Translations under genes and position numbers: made by a program
Part shown: positions 14,311 through 32,112 of the stretch, in pieces
Layout of the letters: each line of letters begins with the position of its first letter
Numbering within the stretch: the first letter of the stretch is position 1
Assembly: GCA_012295275.1 (NCBI GenBank)
Contig: CM022679.1
Span: 15,653,842 to 15,717,841 of the forward strand
Length of the DNA stretch: 64,000 bases
DNA from: Chrysomallon squamiferum
Taxonomy: Eukaryota > Mollusca > Gastropoda > Neomphalida > Peltospiridae
Reading direction: 5' to 3'
Notes under the pieces: generated by a model
What the model was told of the DNA's origin: nothing
Database searches by the model: none
The model's input: only the letters and a program-made list of their open reading frames with translations

Positions 14311-15254
14311 TCAGAAGCAATATTTGCTTTTTAACGCTCGATTAAACAGGTGTTGAAAATAGGCTTAGAAAATGCATTTGCACCATAATTATATTTACAA
14401 TACCTGCAGATAGAACAGAACGTATGCGTAACATTGCAGTCTATTGATAAGAAGAAAAAAGCTTGAGAGGGATAACAAAATAATATAAATAAAATATATA
14501 AAATTTTAAAGTAAAACACAGTAATGTATATGTATATGTATATTTATATATTTATGTATGTATGTATGTATGTATGTATGTATGTATGTATGTATGCATG
14601 CATGCATGTATGTATATATAAATTGTATTTGTGCAAAAAAAACAAACAGTAGGTAGATAAATACATAATATTTAAAAAATAACAACAAACAAAACAATAT
14701 TTAAGTGACTTTGAAATTCTATAGTCAAGGAATGAATTTTGTAAATTATGTTTGCATATGCATGTGATAATGTACGTGCATGTGTATGAACGCATTTATC
14801 ATCTCAAAAAGCTTTGAAAAACCGTAAATAATTTCAAACAGATTTAAATAAATGGAATAAATGATGTGTAAAAATACGTAAATTTGAATTATAAAATAAA
14901 ATAAATAAACATTTATACAAAGAATTAGTTAAAATTAGTAATTAAGTAAGTAAATAATGCAATACAATACAATACATTATATTATAATATAATTTAACCT
15001 AACCAAGTGTAAAAAAATATGTATACAGCATATAAATAACATAAACATAAAATATATAATTTGATATGCTATAATATTCTACATTGTAATACATTATTAT
15101 GTCAAGAACAATATAAAAATCACTATACGTTTAATGAAATAAATTAGAAGTTAATAGTAATAAATATATTTTCGAAATAAACTATTAAATCTGTTTAATA
15201 TATTGCTTACATTCGTTAGCTACAACTTGTAAATGAAAATATAAGTTATTATTA
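14311..15254. other. AT-rich non-coding with (GTAT)n
   Basis: (GTAT)n/(GCAT)n at about 14553-14616; the rest has no recognisable content. Confidence 0.65.
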
Positions 15255-16835
15255 CAGACCGCGCCTCTCAAGCCTCTTTCTGAAACCTTGCGGAAATCGT
15301 TATTTCAGGTCGAGGCTAGGAGGAAGTTCTCAGAAATCGTTAGGAGAAAAAAAATCATTTTTAATAAGATGAAATCGATTCAACAGTAATAAAACCAAAG
15401 TGTACAGAGAAATAAAGATTTAATTTATTAATAAAAATCTATTTCATTTAATTAATTTTTAATATTTCGTTTGTAAAAGCTGCTAAGAAACAGGACACGC
15501 CCATCAGCCTCGTTTTGGATAGTTCACCAACTAAAAGGCTTGATTTTGTGAAAAAGAATTTAAACATTTTATTTTCAGATATTGATATTTAGCCTTAATT
15601 AATTCAGTCTACAAAATATTATTTATCAATAAAAACATGAATAAAGTAGTTAAAATTTTAAAATTCGTTTTAAAAAGAAAACAATGTTTTATCCATATCC
15701 ATATCATCTAGCCTCTTTCTCATTACTGTTGAGTGATGTCGACCAATCGGAATATTCAAAAAGCTGTATAATACAGAGTATAAATAAAAATTTTAAAACT
15801 ATATGATTACATATATAAAATATCAAATATTTTTATATATATATATTTATTTAAATCCTTTAAATAGTCGTTTAGATATGTATTAGCAAAGACGCTTTTT
15901 CTATTAAAATTCGGCCTCGAGAGAATGATAACAAAAATAAAACGCCATTTTTAAAATCAAAAGACATGGGAGCAGCTTTCTTCTATTCCGCCTTCGGCCT
16001 CGATTTCGATAACAAAAAATAAAGAAGCCATCTTTTATATTGAAAGCAAATATTGAAGCAAATATTCTATATAAAACATGGTCTGTGCTAATTTTCTGAT
16101 TATCACCCACAATCTACATGAAGTACACTAAGATATTTTGTCATAAACATAAACATCAATTCAGTAATTTAAAAATATTCGTTCACTCAACATTTACGTC
16201 TCGTCCACGCCTCTTTGTCTCTGTCTGAGACTCAGTGGAGAATGCCCACCAATGAAACTGTCGCTTTCACCGTTTCACGGAAGTCAGACAAAACTGGTTT
16301 AAAATAACAGACTAACCCGCCATTGACCACAGTGATAATTAAAACGTAAATTTAGTTAACGAAACAAAACAGTTTTATTATAATATTATTAATTTGTTGC
16401 AGAATGTTAACATTACTGTAATTATCATTTGTCTAATTGTTATGAATAGTTTAATGTATCATTAAATTAATATAAATATTACAAACAAGTTATTACTTTA
16501 TTTTTACTTTAAATAGTTATTATTAAATAGTTAAAATTTTATTATTATTCTGAATTGCTAACAAAAAACGTCAAAACAAAATTAAAACAATAATATAAAC
16601 AGAAGTTAACAATTAACATATGTAATGATATGCATATAGTAGTCTATATCATATTTTAAAATAAACTGTAATATTAAATAGGTAATTACTAATATTTCGT
16701 TCATACAGTTATGTATTATAAATAATGAAACAGCCATGCCTCTAGCCTCGTTGTGGGAATCTTCTTAACCGCTCCTCCAATGAAAATAAAGGTAGAATCG
16801 AAAGGCAAGTTCCGCTATGCGCAGGTGAAGCATAT
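15255..16835. repeat. Dispersed short modules with GCCTC core, several with CCAAT
   Basis: GCCTC(G/T) starts at 15272, 15507, 15711, 15914, 15997, 16209 and 16745, each in a short GC-richer patch separated by AT-rich sequence; several spacings are about 203-235 bp. CCAAT follows within 30-50 bp at three of them (near 15751, 16248 and 16778). The pair at 15914 and 15997 are clear relatives, sharing CGGCCTCGA then ATAACAAAAA and a downstream GCCAT. Confidence 0.4.
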
Positions 16836-20499
<3,664 letters not shown>

Positions 20500-22520
20500 T
20501 GTAAAATATGAGGTGAAAATTGACAATATCAAAGCAGACGAGAATGTGCTTCAAAATGGCGTCGCTCGATTTGCAAAGGTGTGACAACAAACATCGGCCT
20601 GGCAGCCTCACACGTGAAACTGACGTTATTTGCAAACCCACGAGCGGTCGTCGTATTTAAACATGACTGTAGATTTAAATTTGTGCAATAATTCCAGCCG
20701 GAGCACTAAGCCTGCAGGAATTTCGTTCATTAAACAAACAGATCACATAAACTCATTAGAAAAATGGCGGCTAGTTTGGGACATCTCTTTGTAGTGTGAG
20801 TGTGTCGTCTGCTTTTCACGTCTGCTTTGAAACAAGGCGTTAAAAGTCGCGTAAATAACTGATTAAATTTTTTATAAACTGATAAAATATGTAACGATGG
20901 GGTGACGCTTTTGAAAATTAAAATAATAATAATAACAGTCATGTCAGGTGCACGTAAAATCAGATATACTTGTAACTTTATTTTTAAAAATTGTCTGTAT
21001 TAAATAAAAAATGATTTAAAAGTGCGTAAATATTTTAAAATAAATTTTTAAATCAAATAAAATAATTTAATGTGAAGAATTTAAGCGTGTGCAACATTTT
21101 TTTAAAAGACATTTAACATGAATATTCAACACAATGCCATAAACAAAAACATGATCGATTTTTACACGTTAAACAAAGCGCTGAAGAAAACGAACGAATT
21201 ATGACAGCATATAATTAACATACAGCAATATGGTTTTAAATTTCATACATCTAACATGCATGCAATTACTGTTGAAATTTCTCAGCCTTTTGCTAAACAG
21301 AGACCGAGATATAAACACTTGAAATAAATTAACCATATACTTACAGTTCAAGCGCAAATCTGGCGTGCGGGAAATCAACAGTCAAGGAAAATGCAGCGTA
21401 ACGTGGACATTTTTAGTCATTTTTATATTTTATCTCGTTAGAAAACACATCGAGGATCCAGAAAATATCTTCTACGTCCTAAATGAAGGATCTGACTGGG
21501 GAAATGTAGCGAGGCAGACTGCAGCGATTTACAACGAACCTAGCGCTGTTGTTAGCTTTGTACAAAATGGCGACCAAAGGGATTAAGCATTCTCTGATTC
21601 ACCGCTGGTTATGTACGGGCAACGAAATTCTGCACGCTTGGTCAAAACCCGTCATCTAGTTAGCTTTATTCAACATCCTAACACTTAAACAAACGGAAAA
21701 AAACAACAAAAAAAGTTTGAATAAATAAAAAAAAAGAATATGACTAACGAAATAAGATTTGAGAAGAAGAAAAAAAGAAGTACTCCTAATTTCAAAATAA
21801 TATTAATTTTATTATAATTATCATTTTATCTTCCTATTGGGTGATAATCTAAATGGTGGGGGAGAGATGAAATTTTTATGTAAATGGTGCAGAGTTGAGA
21901 TAAATAAATAAAAATAAAAATTGCACAATTAATGTGTCTTTGTCAATTGCAAGTAGAAAACGTGGAGAATAAACCCAACGGCCTTTCTGCTAACCACCAT
22001 CGCTTCTGGCGAAACACACAAACATCGGCAGACGTCCTAACTGCAATCGGGACGACGCGAATTATGTCGATAGGCCGAGCGGCTGGGAGGGGAGCGGGTG
22101 GGTTTGAACTGGGGCCGGTTGAGGTAAACAAATGGCGATGAAATCTACCCAACAAATCACACAGAGGTGGGTAGGATGGGCAGCCATTCTCACTAACCCG
22201 GACAACTGAGAAACTTTCTGCGTCTTATCTACGTAAACACATTTGCACAAAGGGGAGGAGGGTTTGATAAAAATTTCTAGCTGACATTTTTGAAATCTGT
22301 TACGAGGATGACAAGTGTGGATAGATTGATGCAGAAACGAGAAAAGATAAAGGGCACAAACAAAAATGGCGGTTAGAACTGAGGAGCAGGCGACCTATGG
22401 AGGTTGCGAGGCGTTCGTATTGCTTGTTGACTTTACACCCTTCGTGGAGACGAGTCTGCTTGAAAAAGTGACCGCTGAAACACCACTGTAAGCAATTAAG
22501 ATAACGCAATATATTAGCTG
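20500..22520. promoter_or_regulatory. GC-richer region with five (A)AAATGGCG motifs (YY1/Pho-like)
   Basis: AAAATGGCG occurs at 20553-20561, 20762-20770, 21564-21572 and 22363-22371, and AAATGGCG at 22130-22137, all in the same orientation. This matches the YY1/Pleiohomeotic core. The stretch has scattered CpG-rich patches (21.36-21.65 and 21.95-22.25 kb) separated by AT-rich DNA. Short open frames here match nothing I know. Possible Polycomb-type or promoter-like regulatory DNA. Confidence 0.3.
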
Positions 22521-22793
22521 ACCGTTACATCTAGCAGTTTTTCTATACGAAGCTGGTGTTTGTTTATTATTACAAAAAATACGGGAAACTATGTTTATTT
22601 TATAATGGTTCAAAAATAATAATTATAATAATAAATAAAATTGAAAATTGAAAAGTTAAAATAAGGGAAAGAGTTTATAAATAAAAAAATGGAATAATAA
22701 ATTAAATAATTTACGAATAAACAGTAAATATATAAAATAAATGATGCAGCGCAATAAATAAAATAAGATACATGAAAAAAGAAATGGGCTAAA

Positions 22794-22937
22794 ATAAAAT
22801 AAAATAAAATAAAATAAAATAAAATAAAATAAGATAAAATAAAGTAAAGTAAAGTAAAGTAAAGTAAAGTAAAGTAAAGTAAAATAAAGTGAAGTAAAGT
22901 GAAGTGAAGTGAAGTGAAATAAATAAATAAATAAATA
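22794..22937. repeat. Pentanucleotide array with serial variant spread
   Basis: (AAAAT)n changes to (AAAGT)n, then to (GAAGT)n mixed with AAAGT, then ends in (AAAT)n. Ordered blocks of variants rather than random substitutions. Confidence 0.9.
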
Positions 22938-23465
22938 TAAAATAAATAAAAATAAAAAATAAAATCAAATGATCGATTTAATTTCTAATTTTAAGCACAA
23001 ACAAAAATTTCAAACCAGAGCTAAGTAACTGATTTTCAAATAAATTTTTTCACATTATAAAACTATTTTAAAATGTGTTATAATTATTTTCAAACTGTCA
23101 GTAATTTATTTGCAATTTCATTTTTCTAAACTTCAGATGTAATAATATATATATATATATATATACACATATTATTGTTAATAAATTAATGTTTTTAAAA
23201 ATATTACATAAAAGTTTATTTAATAAACTTGTAATACATATTCTAACAGTACAAAACAATCACTGACAAAAACACTGTCAACAACTGTAGAAATAAGATA
23301 TTCATATTTAAAAAAATAATAATGATAATAAAATAAAAAATAAACACTTTTGCTTGACTCTTTGTAAACATTCTGAATCAATAAACTGTTTGGACAGAAT
23401 AAAGAAACAAAACTCAACAACAAGACAACAAACAAATACAACAACAGCATCAACAACAACAACAA

Positions 23466-23500
<35 letters not shown>

Positions 23501-24299
23501 TAATAATAATAATAATAATAATTTTATAATAACGTTAAAATAATAAAAATTTTTTTATAAAACGTTAAAGAAAGTACGCAAAAAATTTACAGAAAATATA
23601 AATAAATAAGTTTTAAATAAATAAATAAATGAATAAATAAATAAATAAAATATAATGAATGATAAATGAATGAATAAATGAATGAAATGAATAAATGAAT
23701 GAATAAATAAATAATGAATAAATAAATAAAAATTTTAAAAAAATACAAAAATTCATTTATCTCGAGTGAAGGCTAAAACATTTAGTAACAAATTATATAT
23801 TACACTTGCACCCAGTTTTGTCTTAACTTTCAAAAGTGCATTAATAACACAATAATTCACTGCCTAATATGAAACTTTAAACATAACACATCTATAATAA
23901 CAAAGTGATTTACTTGCAACATTTGGAACAATTACCACAGAAAGTATCCATATTACAAGGAGGCTTTGCTTAAATCACTATATAATTACATAAAATAAAT
24001 TTCCTTCATTTCTGGAGTGGTATTAATGCCATATGAAAATCATTCTTCAAAAACCTGCCCAAGGAGGTTAGGTCGGGAAAAGAGTTTTATGTCTCTCTTG
24101 GGACAAATACATTACCTGTCATCCCAGCCGGCTTTGTGTACATGTAACAGATTTTAGTGTATATTCAGGTAAGATAATAAGTCATCTTTTTTTTTTTTTT
24201 TTTTTTCTACAGCTTTTGATACTACTTATTATTAGTAACCAACATTACTAGTGAGTGTTATATTAAGCATATATTACATAAACATATATACATCCCCTC

Positions 24300-24620
24300 A
24301 AATGTGTATGTAGACACATCCATCCATCCATCCACTGAACATACATCCCAACATGTATGAAATACATATACTCATATACATAAACACCATACTTAGATAT
24401 ACACACACACATAACACATACATACATACATACAAACATACATATATATACACACACACACACCCGAAAAATACAAACATGCATACATACATATAAATAT
24501 AAATATAATATAAATATAAATATAAATATAAATATAAATATAAATATAAATATAAATATAAATATAAATACACATATACATATACATATTCATATATACA
24601 TACATATACATATACATTAC
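24300..24620. repeat. Compound CATC/CATA/CA and (AAATAT)n array
   Basis: Tetranucleotide and CA stretches, then about twelve hexamer AAATAT units at 24494-24571, then more CATA. Confidence 0.93.
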
Positions 24621-26429
24621 TCTGATTTTTACTTCAAAAATAAAAACTTCTTCCTTCTAGTGTACTGTTAGCGAAAACAGAAAAAAAGTTCATTTTAATA
24701 TAAATCTTTCCTCAAAAAACAACAAAACAATAAACCATATTGTGAGCGTTACACTTCTGATTTAAGTGACCCACGCGAGATAGAAATGAATACTTTAATT
24801 TTCTTTTAGCAGCACACGGTACTCGACGTAGACAAATCGAAAGTGTTAAAGCGGGGCTTGCATTGCTAATAAATTTCATGACAATCAATGAAATTATATA
24901 TTTTTACCATTTTTCACGAGAAACTTGAGGATCTGCACATTTTAAACGGAGTTGTGGTAGATGTCTATCTCGATGAGTGAATTCGACATCTGTCTTCATT
25001 TGTGTGTCCAAATCAAAACAGTTTTCGTGTTATAACAAATAGAAAATTGTTGAACCACGCACATTTATCAAGTAAATTGTTTTTCTGGTTTTTATTTTCA
25101 CTTTTTTCGTTCACATATCTGAACTAGCAATCAAAGCAAGTAGCGTGGACATGGGTATATAATTATATCTGTCTAACTGTTTTGTTTTGTCTGTTTGTCT
25201 GTCATTCTGTGTGTGTATGTTTTTTTTAGTGTATGTGTATTTTAATAATATAATAGTTTTTGAAATTAAAAATAAACCATTACAGAGTGTAATATAAATA
25301 TATTTACTATCACAGAACTATATAATAAAGCGTTATACGATACGTATTATAATGATGTACGATTTTGGAAGAAACCACATTTATAACTGTACCACTTTAA
25401 ACCTAATATGATAAACAATCGAACAGATATCAAAGTTTACATTTTATATAATACCATGAATAAAATCAATACGAATCAGTTGAACATTGATCAACACGTT
25501 ATTTGAGTTATAGAATACAAAATTCTACAAAAAATAATTCATACAGAAAACGTATTAAATGATGTTGAAAGTATACGTATATGTATTTAGAAACTAAATT
25601 TGTCTGAGAAAGTACAAACATCGCTAATCATCAGGGTTAATCTATTTGAGAGAATTCCATCCTCTCGGGCTACTGTCGAGGGATTAGAAAACGAATTATC
25701 ACGTCATAACCCGTGCAAACAGAAGAACCAACACTGGATAGTTTTCTGATCAAACAACAACACTTTAAAGCAGTCTATTGTTCTTTCTCTGACGTCAGGT
25801 CGAAAGGCTATCCCACGAAAGAAAGCTCTATTCATCAAAGATTAACAAACATACTTAACGAGATTAAATCATTCTTCTGCTTCATTTTTAATTTGTTTTC
25901 TTCTTCTAATGATGATGCTGATACTGATGATGATGACGATGATGATGAAGAAGAAGAAAAAGAAGAAAGCAACAATAACAACAAAAAAGAAGAGGATCAA
26001 ATATGACCAATGGCAATTATATGCACAATAAACGCAACAGCTACTGCTATTAATCAATTATAATGTTACCTTTGCAGAATATTCAGTTGCTTTTATTTAG
26101 TAATTATAGTTATGGTAGCTTCAGCAGTATTATAGGGTAACAGTAGCGATTGTCGTAGTAGTATTGTTAATACAGATAAGAGCAGCGACAGTAGTAGTTG
26201 TCATAGTAGCAGCTGCATATGTGGTTACAATATTAAAAAATCACTGTATTCAGAATACGGTACAAATTACTGTATTCATAAAGTTATTCTATTAAAGTTG
26301 GAACGGGAGAAAAAATCTACTGTGAGAGAAACATAAATGCACTAAATGACAGTGAAGCTTATGAACTGTGTAAGAGAACTCTGAAACGTGTCATACGCGT
26401 CGTTAGAATGACGAAAACTGGAAAGGACA

Positions 26430-27240
26430 GAAAATTAATTTTTACGAACAACGAGGAAGTGAGTAATTAGTTTCGTAGCGTAGCTCTGCAGGTTCACTGT
26501 GAAAGAAAAACAAAGATGGAAACTCTAGAATGTTTAATTTGTCCACATCTCCGGTATCAGGACAAAACAAACTTGTTACAAATACGACTGCCTGGTTCCG
26601 TTTTCGTGCGAGACGAGTTGCCAACAAATTGCTTGTTATACGTTTTCTGATTCGTTAAACACTAATGCCAGCTGACAACAGCCATCAGCCTCACGTTACG
26701 GTAACCCTGATTGGCTGATAAAGATTTATTGGTCACGTGGTTTTTCATTAATATTTAATAATTATGTTCTTCTAACAACGCCTTTGCCTTATAGGCGTTA
26801 ATAATTTTTATTTTATTTTAGTGGGGGAAAAAAAAAAATCTTGTACTGAACCAAGAACTTTTGCTTCGTGTTTGTTTTATGTGCACGGCGATATTACTGG
26901 CACCTTATTTATGTAAATTAAGCAGTTTAGCGATTTTATCTGTTTGTGCCTTGCCATTGCCGTTTCCGGAACCATGCTGGGTCTGCAGTCTTGTGTTTCA
27001 GCTGGAAAGACTTTTGGACTTTCTCGCGTCACTGTCTTGTCAAAACAAAAAACACGATTTCGCTACGATTGAAAATCTCCGGATTAGCGCACCGCGGTGC
27101 CTGTTTAGATCTAGCACTGCTCTTAACAGCTGCTTATCCGATAAACCCTCGAAACGACACAAAAATAAGTTTGGTACGTCTAGCAACGCACGTTGACCAA
27201 TTAGCATTTAATATGCCCAGCTCCGCGAAACTCTGAAATA
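26430..27240. other. GC-richer block, unassigned
   Basis: Balanced composition with two overlapping plus-strand open frames of 111 and 96 codons (26861-27196 and 26946-27236). Neither resembles a family I know and neither has a convincing start. CTGATTGGCTGA (NF-Y type) lies near 26707-26718. Possible old transposon or regulatory DNA. Confidence 0.3.
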
Positions 27241-27854
27241 TCTCTATTTATTTACTTGTTGAATATTTAATGGTGTTAAATTTTATGTTATTTATATAGT
27301 GTAGCAATAGTGCATGCTTTAAAATAAATAATTCTCTCTGTTTGTATGCTATGAATCAAAATTTAAAATTATGTTCGGTACATGTGTACGATTGTAGAAG
27401 TATGTCTACGTATTTATTCGTTTCATAAATATATGTAGTACTCTACAGAGTATGTTTATAAAATTATATACTTATTTCTGTTTGTATGTTTTGTCTTAAA
27501 ATATATGGACACATATGTATTAATGCTTAAGTATATGTCAGTGTGTATGTATGTATTTGAATTAGTGTATATATTATCCAATTCGTGGCTGGCAAAAGAC
27601 AAAGAAGCACTGAATATAAAGAAGAAAGGAATTTAAAAGGGTTAATTAAAGACAGTATCAAAAGTTTTATTTTAAAGAACAATATCTGAAGATATATACT
27701 CATGCACAGAAGAAAACAGAACATAAATGAAGAACAACCCAGAACTTTATTTAGACACGAACACAAAACAATTGCAGCACCACAAAAAACAACAGCAAAA
27801 TTTATAACTTTACTTTGAAATGTCAGTAAGATTAAATATACTTTTTAGAAATTT

Positions 27855-27888
<34 letters not shown>

Positions 27889-28657
27889 GTAATAATAATA
27901 AAACAAAATAAAATATAGAAACATAAAGATAATAATTTTAGTTTATTTGGCTGAAAATAACAAAAAATTAAACGAACGGAATAAAAAGAAACAAAATTTG
28001 TACTGAAAAACCCCCAAAATATAAAAAAAAACATTTAACCCCACCAAAAAAGAAAACAAACAAAAAACAACAAACAAACAAAATAAACACTCCAAAAACA
28101 ACAACAACAAACAAACAAACAAAACAAAACGTTGAAAGAAACAACAAAAGCTGCCTTCCTGAAAAACACACCAGTTTTTCTTTTTCCTCCCTCTCCAGAA
28201 ATTTGGATGATTTTGGTAAGGATTATAGGTGACAGAGAAAGAAAGAAAAAACCCACACACACGTAAAGTACTTCCCGTTTCTGACTAACAAAACGATATA
28301 CATATAAATATATATATATATAGTTCAAAGAGTATTCCTTAGGCGATGTGTATTAATATATTTTATTAGTAGTAAATAGTGCACAGAGGTCTAGATCAGA
28401 CTGCTGATTAAGTATATCTCCACTTCAAAAAGATATTCAGTTCACGCAGACATTTCTAAAATACGTTACATATCTCAACTGAATCAGAAACCAGTGATCT
28501 TGAAAATAGATCGGGAGAAAAACAAAAGATTAAAAAAAAAATAATAAAAAAATCTGTAATCTAGTCAGGCATATACTCACCCTGACTGAAGATTAAAGCA
28601 CGCTTGTAATGCTTTTATTATACTCGAGACTATATTGCTCTTATGATTATGATTATG

Positions 28658-28844
28658 ATTATTATCATTATCATCATCATCATCATCATCATCATTATCA
28701 CTACTTTTACTGTTATTATGAGTAGTTGTAGTAATAGTAGTAATATGATTAGGATAATTATTACTATTATTATTACTACTATTGGTATTACTAGTAATAT
28801 AATTAATATTATCTTTCCGTTCCTACAGTTATTCTTGAATAATA

Positions 28845-28901
<57 letters not shown>
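28658..28901. repeat. ATC, ATT/AGT-type and (CA)n arrays
   Basis: (ATC)n at about 28666-28696, imperfect trinucleotides to 28805, then a perfect (CA)n of about 56 bp at 28846-28901. Confidence 0.95.
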
Positions 28902-28903
<2 letters not shown>

Positions 28904-29697
28904 AACAACATACAAAAGAAACAAACAGGTGAATGTTGTTTGGAATGAGTGGTAGGTTGTTATTTCATTTTAAAAATACAAGTCTGGAACAATCAAAAAC
29001 GTTTAAAACACTGTAACAGGTAAATGACTATGCGCCAGAATAGCGAAAAACTCCATTACAATATAGTATTGTTAACCTTGCTTCAAATGAGCACAGGAAG
29101 AATTTCTATATTGTCTACACCCATCTGTCTGCTAACTAGACAATGACTATCTTGAACTATTTCCGAGCTGAATTACTTTCCTACGACTGATTTATGTGTA
29201 ATATATTTTCCTGTCTGAGGGAAGGTAGGATTATATGATTAATTGCTGCTAAAACTGTAGACCATTTAGAGTTTTACGAAACCAAGGTTTAAAAGGGAAC
29301 TGAAATGAAAGACGATCCAAATAAGCAAATTAAATAAGAAATGAAAGAAAAAACGATGAAGAAAAAAAAAAATAAATAAATAAAATAATAAAACAAAAAG
29401 AAGCTACACAAATAAATTCGGCTGTATTTTAATTAACATTAATGTCATGAGTATTTGATTAATGTTCCCCAACATAATTTAAATAATTCATTTCCAAACA
29501 AAAGCAATATTTGCGTGGATGTGGTATGTAATTCTGGGGGAAATAAAATCACGTATTCTATCCAGTTTGATGTTTAATTTATAGCAATTGAAAAATCAAT
29601 AGCAATATCAAAATGTGGAATAAGTATTATGTATATCTTAAATTTCTAGCACTCACGAATCATGTTATATTTTCTGTTAGTATATTTTTCTTGAAAC

Positions 29698-29788
29698 ATT
29701 TATTTATTTATTTATTTATCTATTTATTTACCTGTATTATTCCACCAGTCTGTTTTCAAAATTTGACTATTGTTACTAATAAATCTAT

Positions 29789-29859
<71 letters not shown>

Positions 29860-29998
29860 TTACTATTACTGTTACTACTACAACTGCTACTACAACTACT
29901 ACTACTATTATTACTACTATCACTACTGCTGCTGCTTCTACTACTATTACTACTACTACTACTACTAGTACTACCACTACCATTACCACTCCTCTTAC
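29698..29998. repeat. (ATTT)n and long (CTA)n array
   Basis: ATTT units at 29698-29731; perfect CTA at about 29789-29859, then imperfect CTA/CTG/CTT trinucleotides to about 29998. Confidence 0.95.
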
Positions 29999-30680
29999 AT
30001 CTAATAATAATGATAATATTTAAAACTAATACTAAAAAATAAAATAAATTAAAAAATTAAATAATATCATACGAACAAATCTGTCTAGTTTTATATTAAA
30101 CTCTACCCTTTCGCTCACTCACGCACATGAGAAAATATACCCGCTTCTAAATTTAAACACAATTATAAAATAAAGAATAATAAAGACAGGTTGCAACGGG
30201 CCACGATTTCTCGACCCTGCCTGTATAATGAGCTGTGTGAATGCAGTAAATGAATGGGTATATCATTACCAGGTCGGTCAGCTGTGTTTTGGTGTACGTT
30301 TGTCATGTCTAGACTACATATTACACTAAGCACACTGTCCTTCAGTAACCACTGCAGTTACATTCGAGAATCACATCGTGGAAAAACAGAGGGACTGTTC
30401 CGACCTATCAACCAGGAGGTCAGACAAAGATCTTGAAATCTGAGTTGTAGAGAAATGAAAAAAATATATATATATATATGCAAGATCTGCTAGTAATGTA
30501 CTGAATAACATTTATATTCGCGTTCTATACTTATTTAAGTTGATCACTTTTTGATTAAGTTTTGTGATAAAACTACATACTGGTTGTATACTATGAGCTA
30601 TATCCAGGTTTGAGTGAAACGACACTTTTCTTGATAGTTTGAAATTGTCTTATACTATCTTATACTAGTAGGCCTGACTG

Positions 30681-30681
<1 letters not shown>

Positions 30682-30761
<80 letters not shown>

Positions 30762-30795
30762 CACACAAACACAAATACACATACACACACATCTG
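30682..30795. repeat. (CA)n microsatellite
   Basis: Nearly perfect CA array with a few AAAC interruptions at its right end. Confidence 0.97.
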
Positions 30796-31439
30796 CATGT
30801 GAATGTATGTATGCACAAAATGTTAGATGAGTAAAATATGATATACACTGTATCAAAACATGTAATAATTATATGCCAGAGTATATTACTACTATTATAT
30901 TTCTACGTATAATTTCATCTCCATCTTTTCTAGTATTTTAAAATAACAGACTATGAATATATTTTAAATTAGCATTACCTGTATGTATCAAATCCTTTAT
31001 CCTGCATACAGTATAAGTCTCTTTCAAAGACAGACAATAAACGTATCTGCATGTAGAATACGTTATTAGTACACATAGTAATTTATTATTACATGTAATT
31101 AAATTTATTATTAAACGTAATTAATTTACAGTATCCGGGACTATGGCCTGTCAGCTACTTTCATAAGAGATGCGGATATTTTCTTACCGCAGGATATTTG
31201 GTTAAAGTGATCTGAAGAATAATTTTATTTTTAATTTTTTTTTTTTTTTACACATAGCCAAATTACACTTACGATATAATGTTCTGATTTATCTTTTACT
31301 TTTGTACATATTGAGATACACTATTTTTCTCCCGGATATTTTTACTAAAGTGAACTGACAAATATTAATTTCAAAGTGCTTGTCTAATTTCAGCGCAAAT
31401 TCATACATATTTTTCTTTATAGAGATTTACCATTTTTTC

Positions 31440-31745
31440 CATACATACATGCACACATAAAAATGAACATACATACATATATACTAACATATACACATGT
31501 AGATACATATACATGCATTCATCTGTATATAATACATATGTATGCATATAAACATGAACATACATACACATATACGAACATACACACATACATTGATCCA
31601 TCCATCCATCCATCCATCCATCCATCCATCCATCCATCCATACACACATACACAAATACACACATATATATACATACATACATACATATATGCATAAACA
31701 TGCATAAAACATGCACCATACACGTACATATATACATACACGAAG
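31440..31745. repeat. Compound CATA / (ATCC)n / CATA array
   Basis: Degenerate CATA units flank a near-perfect (CATC)n at 31594-31640. Confidence 0.93.
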
Positions 31746-32059
31746 GTAGGTATCTGAGTGCGGATATTTCTTGTTTATATTGTTAGTACGCACGAGATGT
31801 GTACGAGAGTGTTTGTTTGTGTGTGGTGATTGTAACTGATAGCCAAGGTGCAGCAAATATAAAGCAACAATTTTGTTATTACTGGTTACGGTTAGTGCAC
31901 TGCAATGTGGGTGCAACATTAGTTACTGCTTATCTACTGACTGCCTCTTTTTCAGCTACATTCTGTGTGAAATGTGATACTCCAAGTCTGAACCAATACA
32001 AGGAAACAGTTGTCAATAACGAAAAACAGACACATCCAGTTCATTGTTTTAGGGTTAAC

Positions 32060-32112
<53 letters not shown>

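Larger units (their letters stand above)
22521..26430. other. AT-rich repeat field
   Basis: Pentamer array at 22.8 kb, (AAT)n 23464-23522, AAAT/AATG units 23600-23730, poly(T) 24187-24206 and the 24.3-24.6 kb compound array. A GAT-to-GAA trinucleotide run lies near 25906-25965. No gene recognised. Confidence 0.6.

Noticed and set aside
21365-21586. 73-codon plus-strand frame with a hydrophobic segment
   Set aside because: No similarity that I recognise and no promoter or splice evidence; kept as part of the GC-richer block.
26861-27236. Two overlapping plus-strand frames of 111 and 96 codons
   Set aside because: GC-richer DNA has fewer chance stops. No recognisable domain, start context or splice sites.
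27856-27886. Poly(A) tract as a retroposon tail
   Set aside because: No recognisable retroposed sequence upstream and no target-site duplication visible; similar A/T runs are common throughout.
31138-31225. Exon-like segment after TTTACAG at 31.13 kb
   Set aside because: Acceptor-like sequence followed by short open frames, but all close within about 30 codons without a donor and match nothing.
31594-31640. Regularly spaced repeat suggestive of a CRISPR array
   Set aside because: Simple (ATCC)n microsatellite without spacers; the composition and introns show eukaryotic DNA.
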